DNA of 64,000 nt from T3Sed10-241 sp036796255 (lineage in GTDB: Bacteria > Bacteroidota > Bacteroidia > Flavobacteriales_D > Cryomorphaceae). Location of the stretch: assembly GCA_036796255.1 (NCBI GenBank), contig DAIRDH010000012.1, positions 1-64,000 of the forward strand, in the 5' to 3' direction. Shown in pieces: positions 54,135 through 62,915 of this stretch. The number at the start of each line of letters is the position of its first letter. Position 1 is the stretch's first letter. Below the pieces are notes generated by a model. That model did no database searches and was not told the origin of the DNA. It saw only the letters and a program-made list of their open reading frames with translations. A program made the position numbers and the translations under genes.

Positions 54135-54865
54135 TTTCTCCTTTCCTGCTGTTTCTTCTCACGCTCAATGCGCCTTTCGAGACGCTTGCTTTTGTTTTGC
54201 AGTGCTTCTTTGGCCGCTGTGGTTTTTACTTCACGCCGTTGTACATGAATTTCACCACTTTCAATCATCCCCACGATCTCCTCGATCATGGCGTCCTGCT
54301 CATTTGAAAAAGGGTCAAAAGAGTCCTTTAAATCGGTGCCAAACAGTTTGGCCACACCCTGCCACATGAAGGCGGTAAATCCACTTTTCAATTCTTTGAT
54401 GAGGTCATAACTGGTCTTTCCCGTTTCGCGGTCTATGAGCTTGATCAGCACGCGGCCCTGGCTGGTGGTCATTTTGCGCAAGTCGCCTTCAAACTCTGCT
54501 TTGAGGTCTTCCTCACACTTCTCCATATAAGCCTCTTTTTCGGCTTCGGTCTCGAGGTACTGCAACTGATCGTTGTAAGCGAGTATCAGCTCTCCCGCCA
54601 CTTTTGCGTAAGGATAAGTTTTCACCACATTGCGGTGCAGCTTGGTCCACTGGCGCTGATAGCGCTGGCTGCGGGCCTTTCGTTGACTCGATACTGTGGC
54701 GGTATTGAGGGTGACCACCGGTATGGTGTCTCCATCAATCACGATTGATTCTACAACGTAATACCCCTGCAGGCGCTCTTTCACACCAGGCTGCTGTGCA
54801 TGCGCCCGCAAAAGGATGAGGCATGAAAAGACTAGCAGAATACGTGGTAAGAGAGCTTTGAACAT
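54131..54865 (-). CDS. Secreted DUF4294 protein
   Basis: A 244-residue protein. ATG 54865 gives a signal peptide ending RAHAQ. The domain covers about residues 30-190 (VESIVIDGDTIPVV; RQWTKLHRNVVKTYPYAKVAGELI; GRVLIKLIDRETGKTSYDLIKELKSGF, split), which is DUF4294, restricted to Bacteroidota and of unknown function. The last 40 residues are a Lys/Arg/Gln-rich charged tail. Candidate for an envelope protein conserved across the phylum. Confidence 0.85.
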   Translation of the reverse strand: MFKALLPRILLVFSCLILLRAHAQQPGVKERLQGYYVVESIVIDGDTIPVVTLNTATVSSQRKARSQRYQRQWTKLHRNVVKTYPYAKVAGELILAYNDQLQYLETEAEKEAYMEKCEEDLKAEFEGDLRKMTTSQGRVLIKLIDRETGKTSYDLIKELKSGFTAFMWQGVAKLFGTDLKDSFDPFSNEQDAMIEEIVGMIESGEIHVQRREVKTTAAKEALQNKSKRLERRIEREKKQQERRN

Positions 54866-54952
54866 GTTATTTAAACGCAGCTGTATATATGATGTTATAC
54901 CAGCCATCACAGCAACACCATAAACATGCCAAAGTAGATTCGAGCCGCAGTA

Positions 54953-56143
54953 TCAGGCCACGAGCTCTTTCACCTTATCGGCAGCTTCCTGGAGCAGTAC
55001 AGCTGAGTGTACTTTGAGTCCTGAATCGTCGATAAGCTGCTTGGCTTCTACTGCATTGGTGCCTTGCAGGCGTACAATAATAGGCACCTTGATGTCGCCG
55101 ATGTTTTTGTAGGCATCAACCACACCCTGGGCCACACGGTCGCAACGCACAATACCACCAAAAATATTTACCAAAATGGCTTTCACCTTCGGGTCTTTCA
55201 GGATGATACGGAATGCGGTTTCCACACGCTTGGCATCGGCCGTACCACCTACGTCGAGGAAGTTGGCTGGCTCACCACCTGAGAGTTTGATAATGTCCAT
55301 GGTGGCCATTGCAAGTCCGGCACCATTGACCATACAGCCTACGTTGCCATCGAGTTGCACATAGTTGAGGCCGGCTTCGCCAGCTTCCACTTCGGTAGGA
55401 TCCTCTTCAGTAACGTCGCGCATGGCGGCATAGTCCGGGTGGCGGAAAAGTGAGTTGCCGTCGAGGGTTACTTTGGCATCTACTGCAATGATGCGGTCGT
55501 CAGAGGTTTTGAGTACGGGATTGATTTCGAAAAGGCTGGCATCACAACCTACGTAGGCGTTGTAAAGCGCCTGTACGAATTTCACCATTTCCTTAAATGC
55601 CTTTCCGCTCAAGCCGAGGTTGAAGGCAATCTTTCGGCATTGGAATCCCTGAATGCCAACAGCTGGGTCGATTACTTCTTTGAAAATGAGGTGTGGTGTT
55701 TTCTCAGCAACGGCTTCAATGTCCATCCCACCTTCGGTTGAGTACATGATGGCCACACGGTTCAGCGCCCTGTCGAGCAATACCGACATGTAGATTTCAC
55801 TTGGCTCGCTGTCGCCGGGGTAGTACACATCTTCAGCGATCAAGACCTTGCTTACCAACTTGCCTTCGGGTGGCGTTTGTGGTGTAATGAGCTGCATGCC
55901 AATGATGTCATTGGCTATTCTTTTCACGTCATCAAGGCTCTTGGCTATTTTCACTCCGCCGCCTTTGCCTCGTCCACCAGCGTGGATTTGGGCTTTGATC
56001 ACATGCCAGCTCGAGCCGGTGGTTTCAGTGATCTTTTTAGCTGCTTCAACTGCTTCTTCGGGGGTGTCGGCCACCAGACCGCGCTGTATGCCAACGCCAA
56101 ATGATTCGAGTATAGACTTGCCTTGATATTCGTGGAGGTTCAT
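54953..56143 (-). CDS. sucC: Succinate-CoA ligase (ADP-forming) beta subunit
   Basis: A 396-residue TCA-cycle subunit that binds ADP/ATP and, with SucD, converts succinyl-CoA to succinate. It has the ATP-grasp N-terminus (NLHEYQGKSILESFGV; IHAGGRGKGGGVKIAKS) and the C-terminal ligase domain (LDVGGTADAKRVETAF; ILVNIFGGIVRCD). The start ATG 56143 matches the universal MNLHEYQ N-terminus. SucD is not in the window. An exact -7 box (56164-56171) gives a leader of about 20 nt. Confidence 0.97.
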   Translation of the reverse strand: MNLHEYQGKSILESFGVGIQRGLVADTPEEAVEAAKKITETTGSSWHVIKAQIHAGGRGKGGGVKIAKSLDDVKRIANDIIGMQLITPQTPPEGKLVSKVLIAEDVYYPGDSEPSEIYMSVLLDRALNRVAIMYSTEGGMDIEAVAEKTPHLIFKEVIDPAVGIQGFQCRKIAFNLGLSGKAFKEMVKFVQALYNAYVGCDASLFEINPVLKTSDDRIIAVDAKVTLDGNSLFRHPDYAAMRDVTEEDPTEVEAGEAGLNYVQLDGNVGCMVNGAGLAMATMDIIKLSGGEPANFLDVGGTADAKRVETAFRIILKDPKVKAILVNIFGGIVRCDRVAQGVVDAYKNIGDIKVPIIVRLQGTNAVEAKQLIDDSGLKVHSAVLLQEAADKVKELVA

Positions 56144-56163
56144 GCGATTTATTTTAGGTGGCG

Positions 56164-56171
56164 CAAATGTA
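56164..56171 (-). promoter_or_regulatory. -7 promoter box for sucC
   Basis: TACATTTG on the minus strand, an exact match to TAnnTTTG, 20 nt before ATG 56143. Confidence 0.6.
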
Positions 56172-56263
56172 ACCACCCCCCACGGTTTATCAAAGCAAGG
56201 CGCACAGTTGATTTCTAAAGGACCAAAAAAAAATCAGACACTGCCTTGATGCGCAGGTATGCC

Positions 56264-56271
56264 TACTTTTG
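56264..56271 (+). promoter_or_regulatory. -7 promoter box for the alpha/beta hydrolase
   Basis: TACTTTTG, an exact TAnnTTTG match. It overlaps an in-frame TTG (56269), which therefore cannot be the start; ATG 56281 lies 9 nt beyond the box. Confidence 0.6.
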
Positions 56272-56280
56272 CGGAAGCAA

Positions 56281-57177
56281 ATGCCAGGATCTGAATTGAA
56301 AAAAGAAAGCTATGCTATTCCGCTTACAGAGGGAATGGCTTCGGCGATGCACAGGTTTGGCTGCAATGCAAGCGATAAGCCTATCCTGCTCATACACGGA
56401 AGCATAGAAGATTCCCGCATCTTTCACAGCCGCAGTGGCAAAGGCTTTGCGCCATACCTTGCGGCAAATGGCTTCGACGTGTTCGCCCCCGATATGGCTG
56501 GCAAAGGGCAGAGCAAGCCCCGAATCAAAAAAGGTTTTAGCCACAGCCAGTTTGACTTCATAAGCCGCGATATTGATATCTATGTGAGCCATATCCGAAA
56601 CTTACATCCCGGTAAGGCCATCCACCTCGCTGCGCACTCTTGGGGTGGGGTACTTCTGCTGGCTTGGATGGCGCGCTACGGCAAAATGGAGGAACTGGGC
56701 CCATCGGTGTTCTTTGCCTCAAAGCGGCGCATCGGCATCTTCACGCCGCGGCGCTTGTTTATGGTCGACCTTATGTGGACGGCCTTTGGGGAGTTGAGCA
56801 CCTGGTACAAGGGCTACCTTCCGGCAAAAGCCATTGGTATGGGCAGCGACAATGAGCCTGCGCAATTTTACCGTGAGGTAAACCGCTGGGTGTACAGCCG
56901 CAAATGGATAGGCCCCGATGGGTACAATTATCGGGATGCATTGCAAAACATGACCTTACCCCCTATACTTTACCTCACCGGCGCAGCCGACAAGGTACTT
57001 GGCCACCCCAAAGATGTAGCAAAGCTGATGCGCGAAAGTGGGCAGAGCAATGCGAAATACCTGAAACTTGGAAAGGACTCTGGCCATGCCCAGGACTACG
57101 GCCACATCGATATCCTGACGCACAAATCGAGTGTGACCGACCACTTTCCCATCGCCTTGAAATGGCTGCAGCAGTGA
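56281..57177 (+). CDS. Alpha/beta hydrolase
   Basis: A 298-residue cytosolic hydrolase. The oxyanion motif is LLIHGSIEDSR (about 37-47), the nucleophile elbow AAHSWGGVLL with Ser near 121, a plausible acid Asp in TGAADKVLG (about 236-244) and His in SGHAQDYGHI (about 269-278). The second half includes a cap region (FMVDLMWTAFG). Substrate unknown; relatives include esterases and lipases. It is divergent from sucC. Confidence 0.85.
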   Translation: MPGSELKKESYAIPLTEGMASAMHRFGCNASDKPILLIHGSIEDSRIFHSRSGKGFAPYLAANGFDVFAPDMAGKGQSKPRIKKGFSHSQFDFISRDIDIYVSHIRNLHPGKAIHLAAHSWGGVLLLAWMARYGKMEELGPSVFFASKRRIGIFTPRRLFMVDLMWTAFGELSTWYKGYLPAKAIGMGSDNEPAQFYREVNRWVYSRKWIGPDGYNYRDALQNMTLPPILYLTGAADKVLGHPKDVAKLMRESGQSNAKYLKLGKDSGHAQDYGHIDILTHKSSVTDHFPIALKWLQQ

Positions 57178-57267
57178 AACGTTGTAATATGTTAAAGTGA
57201 CGGCTAACTGCAATAACCTTTGCAGTGGCGCCCTGTTTCATTTACTCATCAAAAACAAATCAGAACA

Positions 57268-57756
57268 ATGAAAAATTTAATGCGATTTTTAGGAGTAGGC
57301 GTATTGGCAATCATGTTGTCAACAAATGTATCGGCACAAGACAAAAACATCGTTGAATTGGCTGCTGGTAATGAATCACTTTCTACATTGGTCACTGCCG
57401 TAAAAGCAGCCGGATTGGTAGAAACACTCAGCAGCAAAGGCCCATTTACGGTATTTGCACCCACCAATGAAGCATTTGCCGCCTTGCCGGATGGCGTATT
57501 GGCCAACCTGCTCAAGCCGGAAAACAAAAATCAACTGATTGCCGTGCTCACCTATCATGTGGTGCCTGGCAAGGTAATGGCCAAAGACTTAAAAGAAGGC
57601 ATGAAAGCCAAAACAGTGCAAGGTGAAGAAGCCACCATTAGCCTCAAAGGAGGAGCCACGGTAAACGGTGCAAAAGTGAGCGCTGCCGATGTGAAAGCCT
57701 CTAATGGCGTAGTGCATGTAATTGATGCAGTGATCTTGCCCCCATCAATGAATTGA
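57268..57756 (+). CDS. Secreted fasciclin-domain protein
   Basis: A 162-residue protein. The signal peptide (1-23) ends NVSAQ; the rest is one FAS1 domain (NIVELAAGNESLSTLVTAVKAAGL; FTVFAPTNEAFAALP; LIAVLTYHVVPGKV; ASNGVVHVIDAVILPP). FAS1 proteins act in adhesion; single-domain secreted forms are common in marine and aquatic bacteria. A TAACCTTTG stretch (57214-57222) resembles a -7 box with one extra base. The terminator at 57777 ends the unit. Confidence 0.93.
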   Translation: MKNLMRFLGVGVLAIMLSTNVSAQDKNIVELAAGNESLSTLVTAVKAAGLVETLSSKGPFTVFAPTNEAFAALPDGVLANLLKPENKNQLIAVLTYHVVPGKVMAKDLKEGMKAKTVQGEEATISLKGGATVNGAKVSAADVKASNGVVHVIDAVILPPSMN

Positions 57757-57776
57757 TCTTTTTCAAAATCAACCCG

Positions 57777-57807
57777 AAAAAGCCATCTGAAAAGGTGGCT
57801 TTTTTTG
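57777..57807 (+). terminator. Terminator after the fasciclin gene
   Basis: AAAAAGCCATC (57777-57787) pairs with GGTGGCTTTTT (from 57794) with one G-T pair, a 6-nt loop and seven T. Confidence 0.88.
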
Positions 57808-57954
57808 TTGCCCAGCGCAGCTTTGCCCCAGCTGTGCGCGCGTACCGGAAACATATGTTGGCTAAAGTGCTCCATTGCAAAGCTTAATTTTAGTTTAACT
57901 TCGCTGTCGCTTGTAACTTAGATCAGGAGCACTTCGTCCAGCCTTGAAACGCGT

Positions 57955-60567
57955 ATGAATCACTGCAACTCAATTCTTCTGCTGCTTATCATGCTGACTG
58001 GCTCGTTCGCACAAGCTCAGGGACTCAAGGGAAGGGTAATCGACAATGAAGGCGACCCGCTGCCATTCGCGACAATCTACATTGCCGAGACCGGGTCGGG
58101 CAGCATCAGCAATGCGAACGGGCTGTATGAATTGAGACTGAAACCAGGCAAGTACACCATCACTTTTCAATACCTCGGCTACAGCACTGAAAAGCTCAGC
58201 CTTGAGATTGGTGATGAAATGATGACACGCGACGTCGTGCTTAACCAGCAAACTTTCAGGCTGAGTGAAGCAGAAATCAAAGCCGGTAAGGAAGACCCCG
58301 CCTACCCCATCATCCGCAAAGCTATTGCCAAAAGCAGTTTTCACAGGCAGCAGGTAGACCACTACACCTGCGAGGTGTACCTCAAAGGTGGCGGCGGCGT
58401 GGTGGATGCACCCCGGTGGGTTCAAAATCTGATGGAAAAAGAGGCCGTTGATACTTCCACAACGTTCGTCTCTGAATCGGTGTCGCGGATCACCTACACG
58501 AGGCCCAATGAGTACAAGGAAGAAGTGATCAGCATACGCAGCAGCGGCGACAGCCGCGACAGCAGCCCGATGACCTATATCAATGGTTCATTTTACGAGC
58601 CAAAAATAGGTGATATTGTTTCTCCCCTTTCGCCGCGGGCCTTTGCCTATTACAAATTTCAATACCTGAGCAGTTTTACCGATCAGGGCTACCAGATAAA
58701 CCGCATACAGGTGATTCCAAAAAGCAAGAGTGAGGATGTGGTAAGCGGAATTATCAACCTGGTGGAAGGGCTGTGGAGCATCCACAGTTTTGAATTTGAA
58801 ATCATCATACAGGGGATCACCATCGATGCCAAACAGGTATTTGCGCCGGTGAAGGAAGATGTTTGGTTGCCTGTATCGCACCGCTACGATGGCCGGGGAA
58901 AAATATTCGGAGTCTCGTTCGAGTTTGGCTACCTCGCCGCAGTGAGCAATTACGATGTGACTGTCAATCCTGACCTCTCTGTGCCCATTGTGGTAATCGA
59001 TGAGAAAACCGAGCGCGATGCCATGAAAGCGCGCGATGGCGCTCCCGGCATTTCCGGAAAGGAATTGTCGCAGGATGCTGAGCAGAAACTGGCATCGGGT
59101 GAGGAAATCACCCGCAAGGAATTGCGCAAGCTGCTGCGGCAATACGAAAAGGAAGAGCTGAAAAAAACTGAAGAACCTGAAGTAATTGGGATGCGCACCT
59201 TCAAGATCGACAGCCTGGCTTACAACTCTGACAGCACGTACTGGGACAACAGAAGGCCTGTACCGCTCACCATCAAAGAAGTAAAAGGGTACAGCGTTCA
59301 GGACAGCCTGAGTCTCGAACAGAAAAAAAAGGAAGAAGGCGATACCCTGGGTACCAATAAATCGTTTTCTGTTCAAGACCTGCTTTTCGGCGATCAATAC
59401 CATATTGGGGGGGGCAACTTTCTAAAAATTCACAGCCCACTCATCACCTTGGCCTACAATACGGTAGATGGTTACAATTTCGAATACCGCATTTCATTTT
59501 TCAAACGCTTCGAATCAAAGTCGCGGTTTGAACTCTCTCCCATGGTGCGCTTCAATACCGCCCGAAACAAGCCTATGGGTACCTTACGCAGCAGCTACAG
59601 CTACAGAAAAGGAGCGCGCACGGGAGCCTTGAAAGTAGAAGGCGGCTGGTATTACAGCCAGTTCAATCCCGACGAACCGATCCCCATATTCCAAAACACC
59701 TTTGCGACGCTCTTTTTCCAGAACAACTTCATGAAGGTGTACGATCGAAATTTTGGGCACATCAGCTGGAAGCACGATGTAACGCACAACATCAGCATAC
59801 ACCCCGAAGCCTGGTACGAGCGCAGGATTCAAACTTTTAACAACACCTCAGGGGTGTGGATACCCTGGGAAGGAAGAGGATTTAAATCAAACAGTCCGGT
59901 AAACAGGGAAAATCCAAATACAGACTTTGGACAATCGGACGCATTTAAAGTGCGGCTGAGCGCCACGTGGAGACCAGGATTGAAGTACGGAAAGGTCAAT
60001 GGCAACTACTTCGAGCGCGGTCGCTCACCGGAGATTACAGCCCAGGTGCTCAGGGCAATGCCAGGGGTATTCAACAGCAGCATCGACTACACCCGCGCCA
60101 ATATCATTTTCAAAAATTGGTTTGACCTGCGCATAGGTGGACAGCTTGGCATAAGGGCTGATGCGGGCTGGTTTATGCGCCGAGCGAACATTGAATTTCC
60201 CGACTTCCAGCATTTTATGGGAAACGAAACCCCTTTCACAAGGTTCGGACAAATCAATGGATACTCCTTGCTGGAGTACTACGACTGGTCAAACTCCAAC
60301 CGCTACCTCAGCGTATACACCAATTACACCGGGCGAAAATTCCTGCTTACACACATCACAAAATTAAGGATGTCGGGGCTGAAAGAAAACATCATGTTCA
60401 ACTACCTGCTCACCCCTACCGCAAGGAATTATATGGAAATAGGGTATGGTTTGACCAACCTCTTTCGCGTGGCAAGGATTGACTTTATGGCCGGATTTAT
60501 TGATGGCAACTTCCGTGAATTCCGCGTACAGGTGGGGATTTTAAGCGAGATATTTCAGATGGAATAA
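57955..60567 (+). CDS. DUF5686 outer-membrane protein with carboxypeptidase-regulatory domain
   Basis: An 870-residue protein. The signal peptide ends SFAQAQ. Residues about 23-105 form a CarboxypepD_reg-like domain (LKGRVIDNEGDPLPFATIYI), as at the N-terminus of SusC/TonB-type receptors. The rest is DUF5686, with a strand-rich C-terminal half that ends in outer-membrane strands (DFMAGFIDGNFREFRVQVGI). A charged insert with Lys/Glu-rich helices lies near residues 365-400. There is no TonB plug, so it is not a typical TonB receptor. Function is unknown; the family is almost confined to Bacteroidota. Confidence 0.9.
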   Translation: MNHCNSILLLLIMLTGSFAQAQGLKGRVIDNEGDPLPFATIYIAETGSGSISNANGLYELRLKPGKYTITFQYLGYSTEKLSLEIGDEMMTRDVVLNQQTFRLSEAEIKAGKEDPAYPIIRKAIAKSSFHRQQVDHYTCEVYLKGGGGVVDAPRWVQNLMEKEAVDTSTTFVSESVSRITYTRPNEYKEEVISIRSSGDSRDSSPMTYINGSFYEPKIGDIVSPLSPRAFAYYKFQYLSSFTDQGYQINRIQVIPKSKSEDVVSGIINLVEGLWSIHSFEFEIIIQGITIDAKQVFAPVKEDVWLPVSHRYDGRGKIFGVSFEFGYLAAVSNYDVTVNPDLSVPIVVIDEKTERDAMKARDGAPGISGKELSQDAEQKLASGEEITRKELRKLLRQYEKEELKKTEEPEVIGMRTFKIDSLAYNSDSTYWDNRRPVPLTIKEVKGYSVQDSLSLEQKKKEEGDTLGTNKSFSVQDLLFGDQYHIGGGNFLKIHSPLITLAYNTVDGYNFEYRISFFKRFESKSRFELSPMVRFNTARNKPMGTLRSSYSYRKGARTGALKVEGGWYYSQFNPDEPIPIFQNTFATLFFQNNFMKVYDRNFGHISWKHDVTHNISIHPEAWYERRIQTFNNTSGVWIPWEGRGFKSNSPVNRENPNTDFGQSDAFKVRLSATWRPGLKYGKVNGNYFERGRSPEITAQVLRAMPGVFNSSIDYTRANIIFKNWFDLRIGGQLGIRADAGWFMRRANIEFPDFQHFMGNETPFTRFGQINGYSLLEYYDWSNSNRYLSVYTNYTGRKFLLTHITKLRMSGLKENIMFNYLLTPTARNYMEIGYGLTNLFRVARIDFMAGFIDGNFREFRVQVGILSEIFQME

Positions 60568-60690
60568 GCGGGTGAGTTGTTGGATTGAATACTTATCAAT
60601 AAAAAAGCGTGTATTTCACTGAGGATCAATAAAGACGCCCATCGATTGTGAGATATCTCCTTAAGAAACTAATGACAGCGGTGAAAATTG

Positions 60691-60789
60691 TCATCCCGCT
60701 AGCGCAGGAAGCCCTTATGGGAACGTAGCGCAGCGGAGTGAAGAACTACTCATAAGGGCCGGTGCGGCCTGCCTGCTAGAGCCAGCGGG
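60691..60789. repeat. Imperfect palindromic element, first block
   Basis: CCCGCT (60694-60699) pairs with AGCGGG (60784-60789), and CCCTTATG (60712-60719) with CATAAGGG (60751-60758), enclosing GTAGCGCAGCGGAGTGAAG. The GTCATCCCG start and GCGGGTA end resemble REP-like elements of this phylum. Confidence 0.6.
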
Positions 60790-60836
60790 TACGAATAATC
60801 TCATTCTGTTCATGAATTTTTCTTTTCCTATCGAGG

Positions 60837-60995
60837 ATGAGATCTCTCCCTACGGTCGAGATGACGGGGCTATTAGATGTGTTGGGGGTTTTGGAGGGGG
60901 GAAAGAAGGGCGGCTGCGCCGCCCTTCTTTCCCCCCTCCAAAACCCAATATATTTAACTAAAAATCGTCATCTCGACCGCAGGGAGAGATCTCAT
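60837..60995. repeat. Outer inverted repeat of a nested palindrome (REP-like)
   Basis: The 30-nt arms 60837-60866 (ATGAGATCTCTCCC at the left end) and 60966-60995 are reverse complements with one mismatch. They enclose a second, perfect palindrome. Arms of the form CGTCATCTCGACCG/GAGAGATCTCAT are typical of intergenic repeats in Bacteroidota. Confidence 0.85.
60886..60946. repeat. Perfect 29-bp inner hairpin
   Basis: Arms 60886-60914 and 60918-60946 are exact reverse complements with a 3-nt loop TGC; the stem is G-rich on one strand (GGTTTTGGAGGGGGG part). No T tract follows on either side, so it is a repeat core more than a normal terminator, though it would block transcription from both neighbours. 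Confidence 0.9.
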
Positions 60996-61166
60996 GCACT
61001 TTGCAGAATGCCAGGAATGAAAATTATCCATATTTGGATACACGTAAATTTCTGTCACTCACTTTCTGTATATTTCTATATTTTGAAAACTCAGAATGAC
61101 AGAATTGCATCTGGAGAAAGTCACATTGAGTCTCTTAACGCAGTGCATGTTACACTACAATCTCCC

Positions 61167-62915
61167 TCACCCCTCCTTAAACTGCAAGTCAAACAGCCCC
61201 TTGTACAGGCCTTCCATGCCGAGCAATTCCTGGTGGTTGCCCTGCTCCACGATGCGGCCCTTGTCCATCACGATAATCTTGCTGGCCTTCTGAATGGTGC
61301 TGAGCCTGTGGGCGATCACTATGCTGGTCCTGTTTTGCGTAAGCTTGTCGATGGCAATTTGAATCAATGCTTCCGACTCCGTATCGACCGATGAGGTGGC
61401 CTCGTCGAGGATGAGGATGCGCGGCTTGTACACATAAGCCCTGATGAAGCTGATGAGCTGCCGCTGCCCTACACTGAGCATGCCGCCACGCTCCTTCACA
61501 TCGTATTCATAGGTGCCAGGCAGGCGCTCGATAAAGCTTGCGGCGCCCACTGCGAGGGTGGCTTCGTGCACCGCTTCGCGCGAAATGTCGGGATTGTTGA
61601 GCGTGATGTTGTTGTGGATCGTGTCCGAAAACAGGAAAACATCCTGCAGCACCACAGCCACCTGACTGCGCAAATAGCTGATGTCGTAATCGCGGATGCT
61701 GCGCCCATCGATGATGATATCACCTTTCTGAAATTCATAAAACCGGTTCAACAGGTTGATTACCGATGATTTTCCAGCGCCGGTGGCACCGACAAATGCC
61801 ACGGTTTCGCCTTCCTTTACGGAAAAGGACAAATCCTTGAGCACCCAATCCTCGCCTTCGTAAGCGAACCACACATTTTTGAATTCTATGTGGCCTTTGA
61901 TGCCCGACTTCTGCTCGCCAGAGTCTTCAATGCGGTCCTGGGTATCGAGTATGTTGAATACCCGCTCCGAACCTACAATGCCCATTTGCAGTACGTTAAA
62001 GCGGTCGGCGAGTTGACGTATCGGCCGGTACAGCATGTAGATGAACATGATGAATGCGATGAGCTCGCCGGGCTTAATTTTGCCCTCAAGGGCCCCACCT
62101 ACCCCCCACCACACCAGCATCCCCAGCGATACCGCAGAGAGTATCTCGACCACTGGAAAGAATACCGAGTAGGCCCAAATAGAGCGAATGTGCGCTTTGC
62201 GGTGGCTGCGGTTGATCTCTGTAAATTTCTCCTTCTCCTTGGCCTCGCGGTTGAAAACCTGCACGATGCTCATGCCCACAATGTGCTCCTGCACGAAGGC
62301 ATTGAGCTGGGCTACCTTGGTACGCACCTGCTGGAATGAACGCTTGATGGAATTCTTGAACACCACCATCGCCAGGATGAGGAATGGGATGGGCACGAGG
62401 CTGTACAAGGTGAGCTGCCAGCTGATGGCAAACATCACCGCGATCACCACGATGAGCTTGAGCAATTCGCCGAGGATGTTGAGCAGGCCCTGCGAGAAAA
62501 TATCGGCTATGGTCTCAATGTCGCTGATACAGCGCGTTACCAAAGTGCCGACCGCAGTCTTGTCAAAATACCGCAGCTTAAATCCCGTGATGTGGTTGAA
62601 CAATTTCGAGCGCAAGTCGATGGTAACCGATTGCCCTATCCAGTTGCTGTAATAGGTTTGGTAAAATTGGGCCACCGCTTCCATAAACAAGATGCCCACC
62701 ACGAGCAGCGTGAGGTAAAGCAATCCTTTGGGATCGCCCTCTGCCACGTATATATCGATGGCCTTGCCAATGAGCCATGGCCTGGCCACACCAAGCGCAG
62801 CGAGCAGTATGGTCAGGAAAAATGCGAGGTAAAATATCCGCATGTATGGCTTGGCATACACCATCACCCTGTTGAGCAGGGACATGTCGAATGCGTTGCC
62901 GGTTGCTTCAGCCAT
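61167..62915 (-). CDS. ABC transporter, fused permease and ATPase (multidrug/lipid exporter type)
   Basis: A 582-residue half-transporter. Six membrane helices span about residues 18-300, followed by the nucleotide-binding domain: Walker A GATGAGKS (376-383), Q-loop VVLQD (421-425), signature LSVGQRQ (480-486, LSVGQ in place of LSGGQ), Walker B ILILDE (500-505) and the H-loop in IAHRLS. It should form dimers that export lipids or hydrophobic drugs. Its start overlaps the truA end by 8 nt, so both are read from the truA promoter. Confidence 0.93.
   Translation of the reverse strand: MAEATGNAFDMSLLNRVMVYAKPYMRIFYLAFFLTILLAALGVARPWLIGKAIDIYVAEGDPKGLLYLTLLVVGILFMEAVAQFYQTYYSNWIGQSVTIDLRSKLFNHITGFKLRYFDKTAVGTLVTRCISDIETIADIFSQGLLNILGELLKLIVVIAVMFAISWQLTLYSLVPIPFLILAMVVFKNSIKRSFQQVRTKVAQLNAFVQEHIVGMSIVQVFNREAKEKEKFTEINRSHRKAHIRSIWAYSVFFPVVEILSAVSLGMLVWWGVGGALEGKIKPGELIAFIMFIYMLYRPIRQLADRFNVLQMGIVGSERVFNILDTQDRIEDSGEQKSGIKGHIEFKNVWFAYEGEDWVLKDLSFSVKEGETVAFVGATGAGKSSVINLLNRFYEFQKGDIIIDGRSIRDYDISYLRSQVAVVLQDVFLFSDTIHNNITLNNPDISREAVHEATLAVGAASFIERLPGTYEYDVKERGGMLSVGQRQLISFIRAYVYKPRILILDEATSSVDTESEALIQIAIDKLTQNRTSIVIAHRLSTIQKASKIIVMDKGRIVEQGNHQELLGMEGLYKGLFDLQFKEG

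Larger units (their letters stand above)
60568..61166. other. 599-nt repeat-rich intergenic region
   Basis: It lies between DUF5686 (ends 60567) and the ABC exporter (stop at 61167). The middle holds two palindromic blocks (60691-60789 and 60837-60995, entered separately). The flanks (60568-60690 and 60996-61166) are AT-rich; the right flank has CTGTCA (around 61052) and TGACAG (around 61102) as a possible weak inverted repeat. No gene was found. Confidence 0.7.

Noticed and set aside
58588..59403. 271-residue minus-strand frame within the DUF5686 gene
   Set aside because: Shadow of the coding strand; the sequence is hydrophobic by base bias and resembles nothing known.
60886..60946. Inner 29-bp hairpin as a Rho-independent terminator
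   Set aside because: There is no T tract on either strand; the symmetric arms and surrounding repeat fit an intergenic element better.
60837..61394. 185-residue frame covering the palindrome region
   Set aside because: The reading frame runs through an inverted repeat and then antisense to the ABC exporter gene; codons follow the palindrome and no start signal was found.
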